Assembly: GCA_019096065.1 (NCBI GenBank)
Contig: JAGUCH010000002.1
Location: 3,670,501-3,734,500 of the forward strand
Origin: Paracyclopina nana
Taxonomy: Eukaryota > Arthropoda > Copepoda > Cyclopoida > Cyclopettidae
Length of the DNA stretch: 64,000 nucleotides
Direction of reading: 5' to 3'
Within the stretch, counting starts at the first letter, position 1. Each line of letters begins with the position of its first letter. Of this stretch, positions 24,001-35,248 are shown one piece after another. Position numbers and translations under genes: made by a program. The notes under the pieces were generated by a model, which was not told the DNA's origin, searched no databases, and saw only the letters and a program-made list of their open reading frames with translations.

Positions 24001-27000
24001 GAAACAACCGCATCTACAGATATTCCAGATTCACCCTCTTCACAAACACCACAGTGTCAATGCGACCCAAAGAGAGAAAAGTGCTTGCTTGGGAATTGCT
24101 ATCCTCTATGCTTCTTAAACAGCAATTGCACTGATGACTGCAATCAAGGTAGAAATAGTCAATGGTGCTACAGAAATTGCACAAAAAGTCCTTGTAAACC
24201 TGATGAAATTTGCATTTTTGAAGCTTGTTACCCTAAGCCGGACGAATGTAATGATGAAGAGGACTGCACTATAAATCAAACTTGTTTCAATGGGCATTGC
24301 TACCCATCTCCTCCTTGCAACACTTTAAAAGACTGTCCAGATGGGTCAGAGACTTGCCATGAAGGAATATGTTGTTCAGACCAATTTTGCTCCTCAAATG
24401 AAGACTGCTATAGCAAAGATGTATGCCACCTGAATAAGTGCAGGAAACCTTGCATAAACAAGAAAGATTGCTTATGTGGCCAATTATGCCAAGAGAAGCT
24501 TTGCACTCCCAAAAAGCCTTGCTTAACAGATGAAGACTGCAGCAAAGAAGAGGTTTGTTTCAACCACCAATGTAAGATTCCATGCAAGGGAAGTAAGTGT
24601 AGTCCACAATTTCCTCAATGCCATAATGATGAAGATTGTCCAGATGAAAATTGGGCTTGCACTGATGAGCTATGTGTCAAGAAGTGCCAAGAAAGCAAGG
24701 ATTGTCCTAAAGACCTCACATGTAGGCATAATATGTGTGTTCAATGGCCAATGGGAAATTGTTCAAATTCAGCTGAATGTGGAGTATATGCTGATTGCAT
24801 TGACAAAGCATGCCAAGTCCAATGTGGCAAAGGATATTTTGAGGCCACATGTGGGGAATCATACGTTTGCATTAATGGCATATGCTCCCCTGGAGAAAAT
24901 ACTTGCAATAATGAAAAATGCCCAGAAGGAAAAATCTGCATCAATAATCTGTGTTTGGACGAGACACCAGACAAACGTTGCGCATTGGACAAAGACTGTG
25001 ATGATGAAGAGATTTGTCAAGATGACTTATGTGTGCCTATTCCCACTCCTCCAACACCTGGAACAAGGTGCAAAACAGATGATGATTGTCCAGATGGCCA
25101 GTCATGTGAGAATGACAGTTGTACAGGTCGAGGGCCAACAACACCAAGAACATGTGCTGCTGACAAGGATTGTGATGGTGAAGAGATTTGTCAAGATGAC
25201 TTATGTGTGCCTATTCCCACTCCTCCAACACCTGGAACAAGGTGCAAAACAGATGATGATTGTCAAGATGGCCAGTCATGTGAGAATGACAGTTGTACAG
25301 GTCGAGGTTCAACAACACCAAGAACATGTGCTGCTGACAAGGATTGTGATGGTGAAGAGATTTGTCAAGATGACTTATGTGTGCCTATTCCCACTCCTCC
25401 AACACCTGGAACAAGGTGCAAAACAGATGATGATTGTCCAGATGGCCAGTCATGTGAGAATGACAGTTGTATAGGTCGAGGTTCAACAACACCAAGAACA
25501 TGTGCTGCTGACAAGGATTGTGATGGTGAAGAGATTTGTCAAGATGACTTATGTGTGCCTATTCCCACTCCTCCAACACCTGGAACAAGGTGCAAAACAG
25601 ATGATGATTGTCAAGATGGCCAGTCATGTGAGAATGACAGTTGTACAGGTCGAGGTTCAACAACACCAAGAACATGTGCTGCTGACAAGGATTGTGATGG
25701 TGAAGAGATTTGTCAAGATGACTTATGTGTGCCTATTCCCACTCCTCCAACACCTGGAACAAGGTGCAAAACAGATGATGATTGTCCAGATGGCCAGTCA
25801 TGTGAGAATGACAGTTGTACAGGTCAAGGGCCAACAACACCAAGAACATGTGCTGCTGACAAGGACTGTGATAGTGAAGAGATTTGTCAAGATGACTTAT
25901 GTGTGCCTATTCCCACTCCTCCAACACCTGGAACAAGGTGCAAAACAGATGATGATTGTCAAGATGGCCAGTCATGTGAGAATGACAGTTGTACAGGTCG
26001 AGGTTCAACAACACCAAGAACATGTGCTGCTGACAAGGATTGTGATGGTGAAGAGATTTGTCAAGATGACTTATGTGTGCCTATTCCCACTCCTCCAACA
26101 CCTGGAACAAGGTGCAAAACAGATGATGATTGTCCAGATGGCCAGTCATGTGAGAATGACAGTTGTACAGGTCGAGGTTCAACAACACCAAGAACATGTG
26201 CTGCTGACAAGGATTGTGATGGTGAAGAGATTTGTCAAGATGACTTATGTGTGCCTATTCCCACTCCTCCAACACCTGGAACAAGGTGCAAAACAGATGA
26301 TGATTGTCAAGATGGCCAGTCATGTGAGAATGACAGTTGTACAGGTCGAGGTTCAACAACACCAAGAACATGTGCTGCTGACAAGGATTGTGATGGTGAA
26401 GAGATTTGTCAAGATGACTTATGTGTGCCTATTCCCACTCCTCCAACACCTGGAACAAGGTGCAAAACAGATGATGATTGTCCAGATGGCCAGTCATGTG
26501 AGAATGACAGTTGTACAGGTCAAGGGCCAACAACACCAAGAACATGTGCTGCTGACAAGGACTGTGATAGTGAAGAGATTTGTCAAGATGACGTATGTGT
26601 GCCTATTCCCACTCCTCCAACACCTGGAACAAGGTGCAAAACAGATGATGATTGTCCAGATGGCCAGTCATGTGAGAATGACAGTTGTACAGGTCGAGGT
26701 TCAACAACACCAAGAACATGTGCTGCTGACAAGGATTGTGATGGTGAAGAGATTTGTCAAGATGACTTATGTGTGCCTATTCCCACTCCTCCAACACCTG
26801 GAACAAGGTGCAAAACAGATGATGATTGTCAAGATGGCCAGTCATGTGAGAATGACAGTTGTATAGGTCGAGGTTCAACAACACCAAGAACATGTGCTGC
26901 TGACAAGGATTGTGATGGTGAAGAGATTTGTCAAGATGACTTATGCGTGCCTATTCCCACTCCTCCAACACCTGGAACAAGGTGCAAAACAGATGTTGAT

Positions 27001-29155
27001 TGTCCAGATGGCCAGTCATGTGAGAATGACAGTTGTACAGGTCGAGGTTCAACAACACCAAGAACATGTGCTGCTGACAAGGATTGTGATGGTGAAGAGA
27101 TTTGTCAAGATGACTTTTGCGTGCCTATTCCCACTCCTCCAACACCTGGAACAAGGTGCAAAACAGATGATGATTGTCCAGATGGCCAGTCATGTGAAAA
27201 TGAAAGTTGTACAGGTCAAGGGCCAACAACACCAAGAACATGTGCTGCTGACAAGGACTGTGATAGTGAAGAGATTTGTCAAGATGACGTATGTGTGCCT
27301 ATTCCCACTCCTCCAACACCTGGAACAAGGTGCAAAACAGATGATGATTGTCCAGATGGCCAGTCCTGTGAGAATGACAGTTGTACAGGTCGAGGGCCAA
27401 CAACACCAAGAACATGTGCTGCTGACAAGGATTGTGATGGTGAAGAGATTTGTCAAGATGACTTTTGCATCTCTGTTCCCACTCCAACTGATGAACCAGC
27501 GTGTAAATCAGATAAAGAATGCCCAGATGGCCAGATTTGTAAAGACAACTTGTGTATGCCAATTCCCACACCAGAACCAAAAGAAGGGTGTGGTGTTGAT
27601 GAAGACTGTCCAGATGGCATGATTTGCAGGCAAGAACAGTGTACTCTGAAGGGACCCTTGCCTTGTTCCAAGAATAAACAGTGTGGTCCCTCCAAAGTTT
27701 GCGAAAATCGACGATGTGTTATACCTTGTAAGAAAGATGTTCATTGCAAAGAAGGAAGGTTCTGCTGGAACTATACTAGTTGTTCACCTGATCCAGGAAG
27801 CCGGTGTAATGAAGACATAGATTGTGGATCTCATGGAGAGTGTGTCAATGATGAATGTCACTATCCATGCAATGGCCAAAAGAATTGTCCGAGTGGATAT
27901 GAATGTTCGGTCCAAGGCTTTTGCAAGAAGCTTCCCGGAGAAGATTGTGACAATGATGCTCAGTGTGGTCTGGGTGCAGAGTGCATAAAAGATAGGTGTG
28001 TACAAATTTGTCGGAGTGACAGAGATTGTGATGAGGGGCAAGTTTGCTTTGAAGGAGCCTGCCATTCTCGCCCATGGTCCAATTGTACAAAGTCATTCTC
28101 ATGTGGACCAAATGGACTGTGTGATGAAAACAGAAGGTGTATCATACCTTGCTTAAAGCAAAGGCTCTGTCCAAAGAAATACAGCTGTATCATAAAAGGC
28201 TGTGCTCCTACACAGTGTGATGATGAGGAGGATTGTTCTCCTTTTGGGACATGTATTGGTGGAAGGTGTTCAGTGCCATGTGCTCTTGATGGCTCTTGTC
28301 CTCCAGACTTCACTTGTTCCAAGAGAGGTGATAAAATTTGTCAACCTGATAAATGCTATGAAGACTTTGACTGTGGTCCAAATGGAGTTTGTGAAGGCAG
28401 GAGGTGTGTTTATGCTTGCAAAGTGGATAAGGACTGTCCTTCGAGTAAAGTGTAAGATGATGCTTTAAAAAATGCCATGAAACTATATTTACTAACCTTA
28501 AATTTCGTTTACCAAAGGTGCGATCCTCCAAAATGTGTAGCAGAATGCAAAACAAGGAATGACTGCAAAAATGGAAACTTTGTGTGCAAGAATGGCCATT
28601 GCCTTAACTTCTGTACAACGAAAGCAGATTGTCCTGACAAACCATCATATGTCAAAGCTTGCTTGAAAAAGGAATGCCATTATATTAAGGTTGGCTGTGA
28701 TACAGATGATCACTGTAGTGAATCTAGGAAATGTATAAGAAGCAAATGTCTCAAAGTGGACTGCACTTCTAACATTCAGTGCAAGGAGGCACATAAGAAT
28801 GAAGGCTTATCCTGCATAAAGGGAAAATGCATCGATACTGGAAGCTGTGAAACCACAACCTATTGCAAGAAAAGATTTGGTCCCAAATACCTTTGCTTTA
28901 AAGGCAATTGCATTACAGTAAGAGAACCTATTTTTCACGATGTAATGCAAAAATCTGCAAATCTGGCTGAATTCATTTCAGGTCAAAGTTGGGTGCAAGA
29001 ACAATAATGACAATTGCCTGCCCGGTTACCAATGCTACAAAGACAAGTGCATTCGTATCAAAAAGTGCGAGCATTCAGTAGATTGCCCGTCTGGCTACAT
29101 ATGCAATGAAAAAGTTGGGAAATGCTATCAAGCCAACCTCCAAGATGAAATTTAA
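21080..29155 (+). CDS. Giant secreted cysteine-rich EB-module repeat protein (2,428 aa)
   Basis: Eight exons, all in phase: 21080-21193, 21244-21336, 21388-21652, 21709-22030, 22484-22790, 22840-28451, 28518-28917, 28982-29155. The start is chosen at the ATG giving a clear signal peptide (MSLFYPAIFFLLLNNALC). Almost the entire protein is short Cys modules of the form C-x(4-5)-DC-x(5)-C-x(4)-C, as in EB modules (e.g. CTSDEECIKFYPGAPFC, CKTDDDCPDGQSC). A 58-residue unit is tandemly repeated about 15 times inside the 5.6-kb exon 6. Between modules are Pro/Thr-rich linkers (PIPTPPTPG). There is no membrane helix, so it should be extracellular, perhaps matrix or cuticle. Function is unknown. Genome assembly of the repeat may be imperfect. 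Confidence 0.85.
24979..27500 (+). repeat. 174-bp coding tandem repeat (58-aa unit, ~15 copies)
   Basis: Units begin at the TGT/TGC codon at 24979, 25153, 25327, 25501, 25675, 25849, 26023, 26197, 26371, 26545, 26719, 26893, 27067, 27241 and 27415, exactly 174 bp apart. Copies 2-14 are nearly identical. Copies 1 and 15 are diverged edges. Variant residues (CPDG/CQDG, GRGS/GQGP, DGEE/DSEE) show a four-unit, 696-bp higher-order period. Confidence 0.97.
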
Positions 29156-30319
29156 AATCATATCTTAAAATTACTGTATTGCATGAAATTCAATCATTAT
29201 GATACAAGAAACCTATTTATCTTGATTTATGAGGCGTTGATTAACTTCTTGGCTGCACATTTATTCGTGGCTTCTTCAAATGAAGGTCAACCAATGCCTT
29301 CTAACATAACTTTTAGCTAAGTAGATGAAAGTGTATCTTTTATGGCTCAAATTCGCAATTTCAGATGGCATTTATCAGCTGACCTTTGAAAATCAGCACG
29401 ACCACGTGCTAATGCTACACTTATAATTGTTATAAAGCAACTTCAAAGGAACAACAAGTTTTTTATGCACCCTTTAAAATTGAGTTTTTATCTTGGCATT
29501 CAGCTAGAGTGTCCTTAAAGAAGACGGGTTACTTTGCTTAAATCATCCTTGAAAGTGGGCTCATTTTTCGGAATAGGCATATACGTACTGGAGCTCATAA
29601 ACCACAGTAGGAAATGGAAGCACGTGACCTTTCCTATATTGGGCTGTTAGCATGCGCCAAACTTTGTTACAATTTTTCACATGATAAATGATCTTCACAA
29701 AAAAAAACCTTCTGCTAAAAAAGACTTACCAAGCACTCGGTATCATAAAATTGTACATAGCTGCATTCATGATGAAGTGGTTAATTATGGGCTTATTCAT
29801 GAAACAAAGATTATAATGAGCCTCTTTATGTGTATAAATCTATGTTGTAAAATGGAAAACATTGGAAATGGGTGGGATTTTGCATGATAAGGAAGTGAGC
29901 ACGTTTTAATGAAACCTGATGCCATTTTGCAAGAAGTGGTGGGAGAGAAGGTAAAAAAATAACCTGGATATTACTGATATGTATGCCTATATTCCAGGTG
30001 GGCTAGCATGCAGCTTCGCGCATTTTTATGGGAGCATAAAAATAAAATGGCTCCATTTGGGCTTAAAATTGCTTCTCCCCTCAAAATTGAGCTTTAATAA
30101 AATAAAACACCTAAAATCGCAACCTAAATTTGGGGGAAATTCCCATTTCATCAATAGACATAATACACAGACAAAGTTAACGGTAAGATGCAGCACATCG
30201 CAAGTAGACTTTGAATGGCAACATATCCGCGTTTGACGCTTCCATTGACGCATGCGTAAATGCGTACGAACGCGCGTCAGACTCACGAACACGCCCTCCC
30301 GGCAACACCTTCATTTTGG
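29156..30319. other. Intergenic, no gene
   Basis: About 1.2 kb between the EB-protein stop and the cuticle gene promoter. It is AT-rich with only short frames without motifs. I see nothing further in it. Confidence 0.6.
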
Positions 30320-30327
30320 TATAAATA
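30320..30327 (+). promoter_or_regulatory. TATA box of cuticle gene 1
   Basis: TATAAATA lies 73 bp upstream of the ATG, with a plausible initiator region (ACTCAGTC) about 35-45 bp downstream. This fits strong, regulated cuticle gene expression. The paralogue has the same element. Confidence 0.75.
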
Positions 30328-30392
30328 GGCCGGCAACATTTCTTCAAATTACTAGTTCCAACTCAGTCCTAGCCATAACTACCATCAACAGC

Positions 30393-31245
30393 ATGAAGGT
30401 ATTTACCCCCCAAAAAACCATATCTTAAATTCGGCCGCTAGATGGCGCCACTTCATGCACAGAAGCATGCCTCGACTCAAACCTCATTTTTTTAGGCCTT
30501 TATTGCATTCTCCACCCTCTTGGCCATCGCCACCGCCAACCAGCACAGCCACCAGAGCGTGAAGCACGGCAATGCCCCCACCGTGACCACCGCCATCTCC
30601 AGGGCTCATGGCAGCTACCATGACCACGTTGTGTCTCAGCCTGCTGCCTCCCCATCTGAGGTCAACCAGCCCTACAATGAAGAAAAGTACGTGGCTGCCA
30701 ACTCCGCCCCCAGCCATGTCCCTGTCATCACCAAGGGCTTCAACGGAATTGCCCACCATCACGCACCTGCCTATGGACACCATGCACCTGCTCATGCCCC
30801 AGTCTACCACCCCGCACCTGCCCCCTACCACCCCGCTCCCGTCTACCACCCAGCACCTGCCTACAAGCCTGCACCTGCCCCTTACCACCCAACTCCCGCC
30901 CCCTATGTTGCCCCCGCACCTGCCCCTTACACCCCTGCTCCCTACCACGCACCTGCCCCCGCTTACAAGCCCGCTCCCTACCACGAGCCCGAGTATGATG
31001 GCCCCGCTGTCTACAACTACGCTTACGCCGTTGCTGATGACTACTCCGGATCCAGCTTCAACGCCCAAGAGAACCGTGACGGTTATGCCACTTCTGGAGA
31101 GTACCGTGTGGCTCTTCCCGATGGCCGCACCCAAATTGTCACCTACCACGTTGGAGATGCCTACTCTGGATACGTCGCTGATGTCAAGTACGAGGGTGAG
31201 GCTCACTATGCCCCCTATGAGCCCAGGCCTGCCTACCATGCCTAA
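30393..31245 (+). CDS. Chitin-binding cuticle protein (R&R type), copy 1
   Basis: Two exons (30393-30398, 30496-31245), 251 residues. The intron interrupts the signal peptide after codon 2 (MK|AFIAFSTLLAIATA), the usual arrangement in arthropod cuticle genes. After a His-rich N-terminal part comes a Pro/Ala/Tyr array (YHPAPA, YKPAPAPYHPTPAPY). A Rebers-Riddiford chitin_bind_4 domain follows at about residues 165-235 (YNYAYAVADDYSG, SGEYRVALPDGRTQIVTYHV). It is exported to the cuticle to bind chitin. Codons are strongly C-ending and the exon is much more GC-rich than its flanks, consistent with high expression. AATAAA is at 31271. It is paired with the copy at 34633. Confidence 0.93.
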
Positions 31246-32101
31246 GTTATATTGAATCACCTATTTATTCAATAAAACATTCCACGCATTGCAATCTTCT
31301 TTCTACTTGCCAATTATCTTATTTTCTCTCTAAGAGTTGGTAAGATGACGCTACTTTTTTGGAAAAATCGGCTGCTTTCATTAATTACAAGTGTATGGAA
31401 ATTATTTCGATGTCAATGAATGGCTTTGCGACTAACCAAATAGGAAAAGATTTTTGGGTATTTTTTTCGGCAGTAAGTTAAGAATAGGATTCAATTTAAG
31501 TGGGTACATTTTATGGAATAAAGCTATCTAATAATTTGTAAGCCACAGCACAGGGAAGCTCTACAATTAACTCGCAATCAGCCTAACTGCACGCTAATAA
31601 TTTATTTTGAATTTAGCTTGCTGAACAGTTCTAAAACTTTATAGAAAGCCAACTGTAACAAGTGAATAAGATGAGACAATCGCTAAAATGCCGCTGTGAT
31701 TAAGCAATTGAGACCTGCATTTCATTTACAAAAACGTATTCCAATGTCGAACAAAAATGAATGTAGGGCTTAATTTGTACGTAGAGATTTGAACATAGCA
31801 GGCCAGACAATTGTAGTTCAGTAAGCTAAAACAAGAGCTTTTTGGTGTCGTTAGTTGAGCTTATTTAGCTCAAGATTAAAAAATAAGCTTTTTAAGAGCA
31901 GTTGATTTTTTGGCCCAATTCAGATCTTCTTTTCCATAAACTGATTTTGAAGGCGCAAAATTAAGTTTTTTCTTCAACATTCCCATCACACTGGACAAAA
32001 TTTCGCTCATACCTCAGGGGGCAATCTGCCCCAACCCCCATCCCTAAAATACCGTGTCGCCACCTTACGGAATTTTGAGTCCCTAATAAAGCTCATTTGT
32101 C
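31246..32101. other. Intergenic, no gene
   Basis: AT-rich sequence after cuticle gene 1 with its poly(A) signal at 31271. Nothing else recognised before the MITE. Confidence 0.6.
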
Positions 32102-32521
32102 GGGTGCCGTCACTAAGGCCTAAAATGAGGTGGGTTTTAGGATCTAAAATCAAAGTGGGTTTTACGATCTAACAAATTGGGTTTTAAAGCCTACAGATTT
32201 GGCATCAGGGTACTAAGATCTAAGTGGAAAAATCAAATAAAGTTCATCATGGGTTTTAATATCTAAAGGCTAGGGTTTTAATATCTGAAGGCCTAGGTTT
32301 TATTATCTAACAGCGTGGGTTTTAAGATCTATTGCATAAGAACAAAAAAAAAGTACTCTTAAAACCTAGGTGACTAGATCTTAACATCCAGTTGTTAGGC
32401 TTTAGCATCCAAATCTTTAGATCTTAAAACCTAGAAGAAAAAAGCTTAGGCTTTTAAAAACCTATATCTTTATCATAGATCCTAAAACCCACCCCTATTT
32501 TAGGCTTTGGTGACTTCTCCC
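32102..32521. mobile_element. hAT-like MITE with 8-bp target duplication
   Basis: The 420-bp element is flanked by the direct repeat CATTTGTC at 32094-32101 and 32522-32529. Its ends are inverted repeats about 45 bp long (GGGTGCCGTCACTAAGGCC on the left, GGGAGAAGTCACCAAAGCC on the right read inward, both continuing into TAAAAT and then GTGGGTTTTAGGATCT). Inside, GGGTTTTA-n-ATCTAA motifs recur in the left half and appear inverted in the right half. There is no coding capacity. An 8-bp duplication is the hallmark of hAT transposition. Confidence 0.82.
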
Positions 32522-32529
32522 CATTTGTC

Positions 32530-34560
32530 TTGCTAACTAAAAGTGAGCTATTCCAATGATTCCGGAACAACCCCTTAGCTTTTAATATCAGCTTGTAATT
32601 TATCGAATTTGGGTCGCTGAAGTTATGGCCGGCTTGAAAGCTGTAGCTTTTTACTTGAGTTAAGAACGACTTCTCAACAGCGATTGAATCTGGATTTCAA
32701 CTCAATGCGTCCTCCGACTGGATTCAAAGTAAAAAAGAGAAAAAAGGACTTACCCGAATTTCCAATATAACTATAGTGACGGAAAATAATACCAAAAAAA
32801 CATAACTTTAAGCTAACTTTTTTGGTATCATTCATCACTCAACACTGCACTTGGCTACTAGCGTAATAGTTGTCAGCTGACCAATTGGCAAAAGCTGACC
32901 GCTCGGCCCATGTGGATCAAACCAAATCTCGAGTCTAAAAGCCCGAGCACAATTTCGGCTTGAGCTCCTTTCGAGAATGCGAAGCATTACTTTGCTTATT
33001 TGCTAGCTGTGCCGTATATGCACAACTTGAAGCTTGGATGCAATTCGGTAAAAAGTGTTTTCAATATAAAAAGGCAAACTGGTTTGTGCACTTCATGATT
33101 TGACACCGATTTATGTGACGTACCCGTGCTAATTAAAGCCCGAATCGAGAATATCTTCTTGTCAAAAATAAATAAATAAGTACCCTATATTTGGCCATCT
33201 CCGATATGAATGAGTTTATCAATGTATTTAGTGAAAATAAGCAATTAATATGAACTGCCTCTTGCCATAAAAATGATTAATGAGAAGAAATATTAACGAG
33301 AATAGTGATCGATCAGACTTAATTTTACAATGAAATGCCAAGAAGATGCAGAAGTGTTGCTGCACCACACATTTGGGTTGCCAATCAAGGTTTTCTATAG
33401 TTCAAGGTGAATATTTGGAAGGCGTAGCCAAAATCTGATAATCATGGAATTTATAGATTAGTGTGGAAAAGAGTAGACCAATAAGTATGCAACTATGATG
33501 AGAACATTGTCGCGGTGTCTGCATGAGTTACAAAAAAAGCTTTTTAGAAAAGTCATGCAATATTTATCAAAACTCAAAAGCTATTTAGAAAGCATGTATG
33601 GCAACATTGAAAAACTAAAGGTCAGTGCCATCCTTTCGAAAACTTGTAACATAGTTTTGCTACCAAACATCAAATATTGACCCTTTTCCTGTTTCACCAA
33701 TTCAAAGGGCCATCAATTGATATTCCACGGAATCTTCTGCAAAATGGCTATTTTAAGTTCTCTTCATGTAACTTTTCCAGTTCACGCAAAGGACCAAGGA
33801 AATTTAAGCTCCTCTGCTTCTCAGGAAATTTCTTGGGTTTCTATAAACTCCAAAGAATACCAAACCGTTGGACTTCGTACTAAGATAAATAAAATGCCAA
33901 CTGCAGCATCATTGAACTCCAACTAAGCTCAAATCTACGTTAAGTCAGCAGCAGTTAATCATTGCCTTAGCTTGAATCCTTGGCTATTTATGCCTAGAAA
34001 TGCAGCTTATAGAAATCATGATCTAATCTGCAGGTGAATCAATAGTTTTTTGTGTGTTTCTAAAAAAGGATAATTGAAGACAGGAATCTGTTTTTCAACC
34101 ATAATCCGAGAGACTTTGTTGTAAAATAAGCTAGCATTTTCAAAAAGTAAAATGCTGATATTTGCAATTATCAAGTATTTGTTAAATCATGTTTCAGATT
34201 TTGTCTCGGTTTGTCAGCATTTCTGATTATCTGATTTTAGGTTTAGGAATTCGCGAGTTTTTCCCAGTGTGCTTAAGTATATTTTGAATGTGAAAAAATA
34301 AATAAGAGCAATGTGCAATCAAGAGTTCAACCAATCACATTTTTATCACTGCACTGATAGGAATTCAAAGTTGATTTTCGAGTCACGTTCGACAAGTGCT
34401 GTAGCATGGATGCAAACCCACCCAAAATAGGAGCAGCCATTTTTTCGTGCATATCCGCGTTGGTTGTTGTTGACGCAGGAACAGCGTACGTCACGTGACC
34501 TACGCATACGGATCACACACCCTCAGATGGGAGCAGCATCTTAGTGAGTAAAACCCCGCG
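32530..34560. other. Intergenic between the two cuticle genes, no gene
   Basis: About 2 kb, AT-rich, with short frames only and no motifs. The final 200 bp before 34561 presumably hold the copy-2 promoter. Confidence 0.6.
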
Positions 34561-34568
34561 TATAAATA
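34561..34568 (+). promoter_or_regulatory. TATA box of cuticle gene 2
   Basis: TATAAATA lies 72 bp before the ATG, essentially the same distance as in cuticle gene 1, supporting duplication of promoter and gene together. Confidence 0.75.
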
Positions 34569-34632
34569 GTCAGAAGTGAGCTAGAGACGATTGTAGTTCC
34601 ATTTTGAGTTTCTGCGCAGTCATTGCTTAAAA

Positions 34633-35248
34633 ATGAAGGTAAGAAAACTTTATTGACTTGAGTTGCGTTCAACCTGTGTGTCAAACTTATGATAATTTCT
34701 TTTTGATTGCTTTTCAGGCATTCATCTGCTTAGCCTCCCTTTTGGCCATTGCTTGTGCTGACGACGGCCCCATCTACAGGTCAGCACCTGTCTATCACCC
34801 AACACCTGTCTACAAACCAACTGCGTACGAACCAGCTCCAGTGTACAAACCAGCTCCTGTTTACAAACCAGCTCCAGTTTACGAGCCAGCTCCGGTTTAC
34901 GAACCAGCCTACAAACCCACACCTGCTCCCTATACCCCGGCTCCCTACCACGCACCTGCACCTGCTTACAAGCCCGCTCCCTACCACGAGCCCGCTTATG
35001 AAGGTCCCGCTGTCTACAATTACAATTATGCCGTTGCTGATGGCTACACCGGATCTAACTTCAACGCCCAAGAAAGCCGTGATGGTTATGCCACTTCTGG
35101 AGAGTATCGTGTAGCTCTTCCCGATGGTCGCACCCAAATTGTCACCTATCACGTTGGAGATGCTTACACTGGTTATGTCGCTGATGTCAAGTACGAGGGT
35201 GAGGCTCGTTATGCCCCCTATGAGCCTAAGCCTGCATACCATGCTTAA
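34633..35248 (+). CDS. Chitin-binding cuticle protein (R&R type), copy 2
   Basis: Two exons (34633-34638, 34718-35248), 178 residues, with the same intron after codon 2 within the signal peptide (MK|AFICLASLLAIACA). A repeated YKPAPVYEPAP array (about residues 25-75) leads to an R&R chitin-binding domain nearly identical to copy 1 (YNYNYAVADGYTG, SGEYRVALPDGRTQIVTYHV). It lacks copy 1's long His-rich N-terminal part. AATAAA lies at 35275. Same-strand tandem paralogue of the gene at 30393, about 3.4 kb downstream of it. Confidence 0.93.

Noticed and set aside
24530..27622. Long alternative-frame open reading frames (up to 454 codons) across the EB array on the plus strand, and shorter ones on the minus strand
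   Set aside because: The 174-bp unit is a multiple of three, so a frame free of stops in one unit stays open through all of them. The Cys-module frame continues on both sides and has matching splice sites; the others do not.
30484..31260. 258-codon minus-strand open frame opposite cuticle gene 1 (and 34781-35242 opposite copy 2)
   Set aside because: Gly/Val/Ser-rich shadow produced by Pro/Ala/Tyr codons and C-ending codon bias on the coding strand. No start context, signal or homology.
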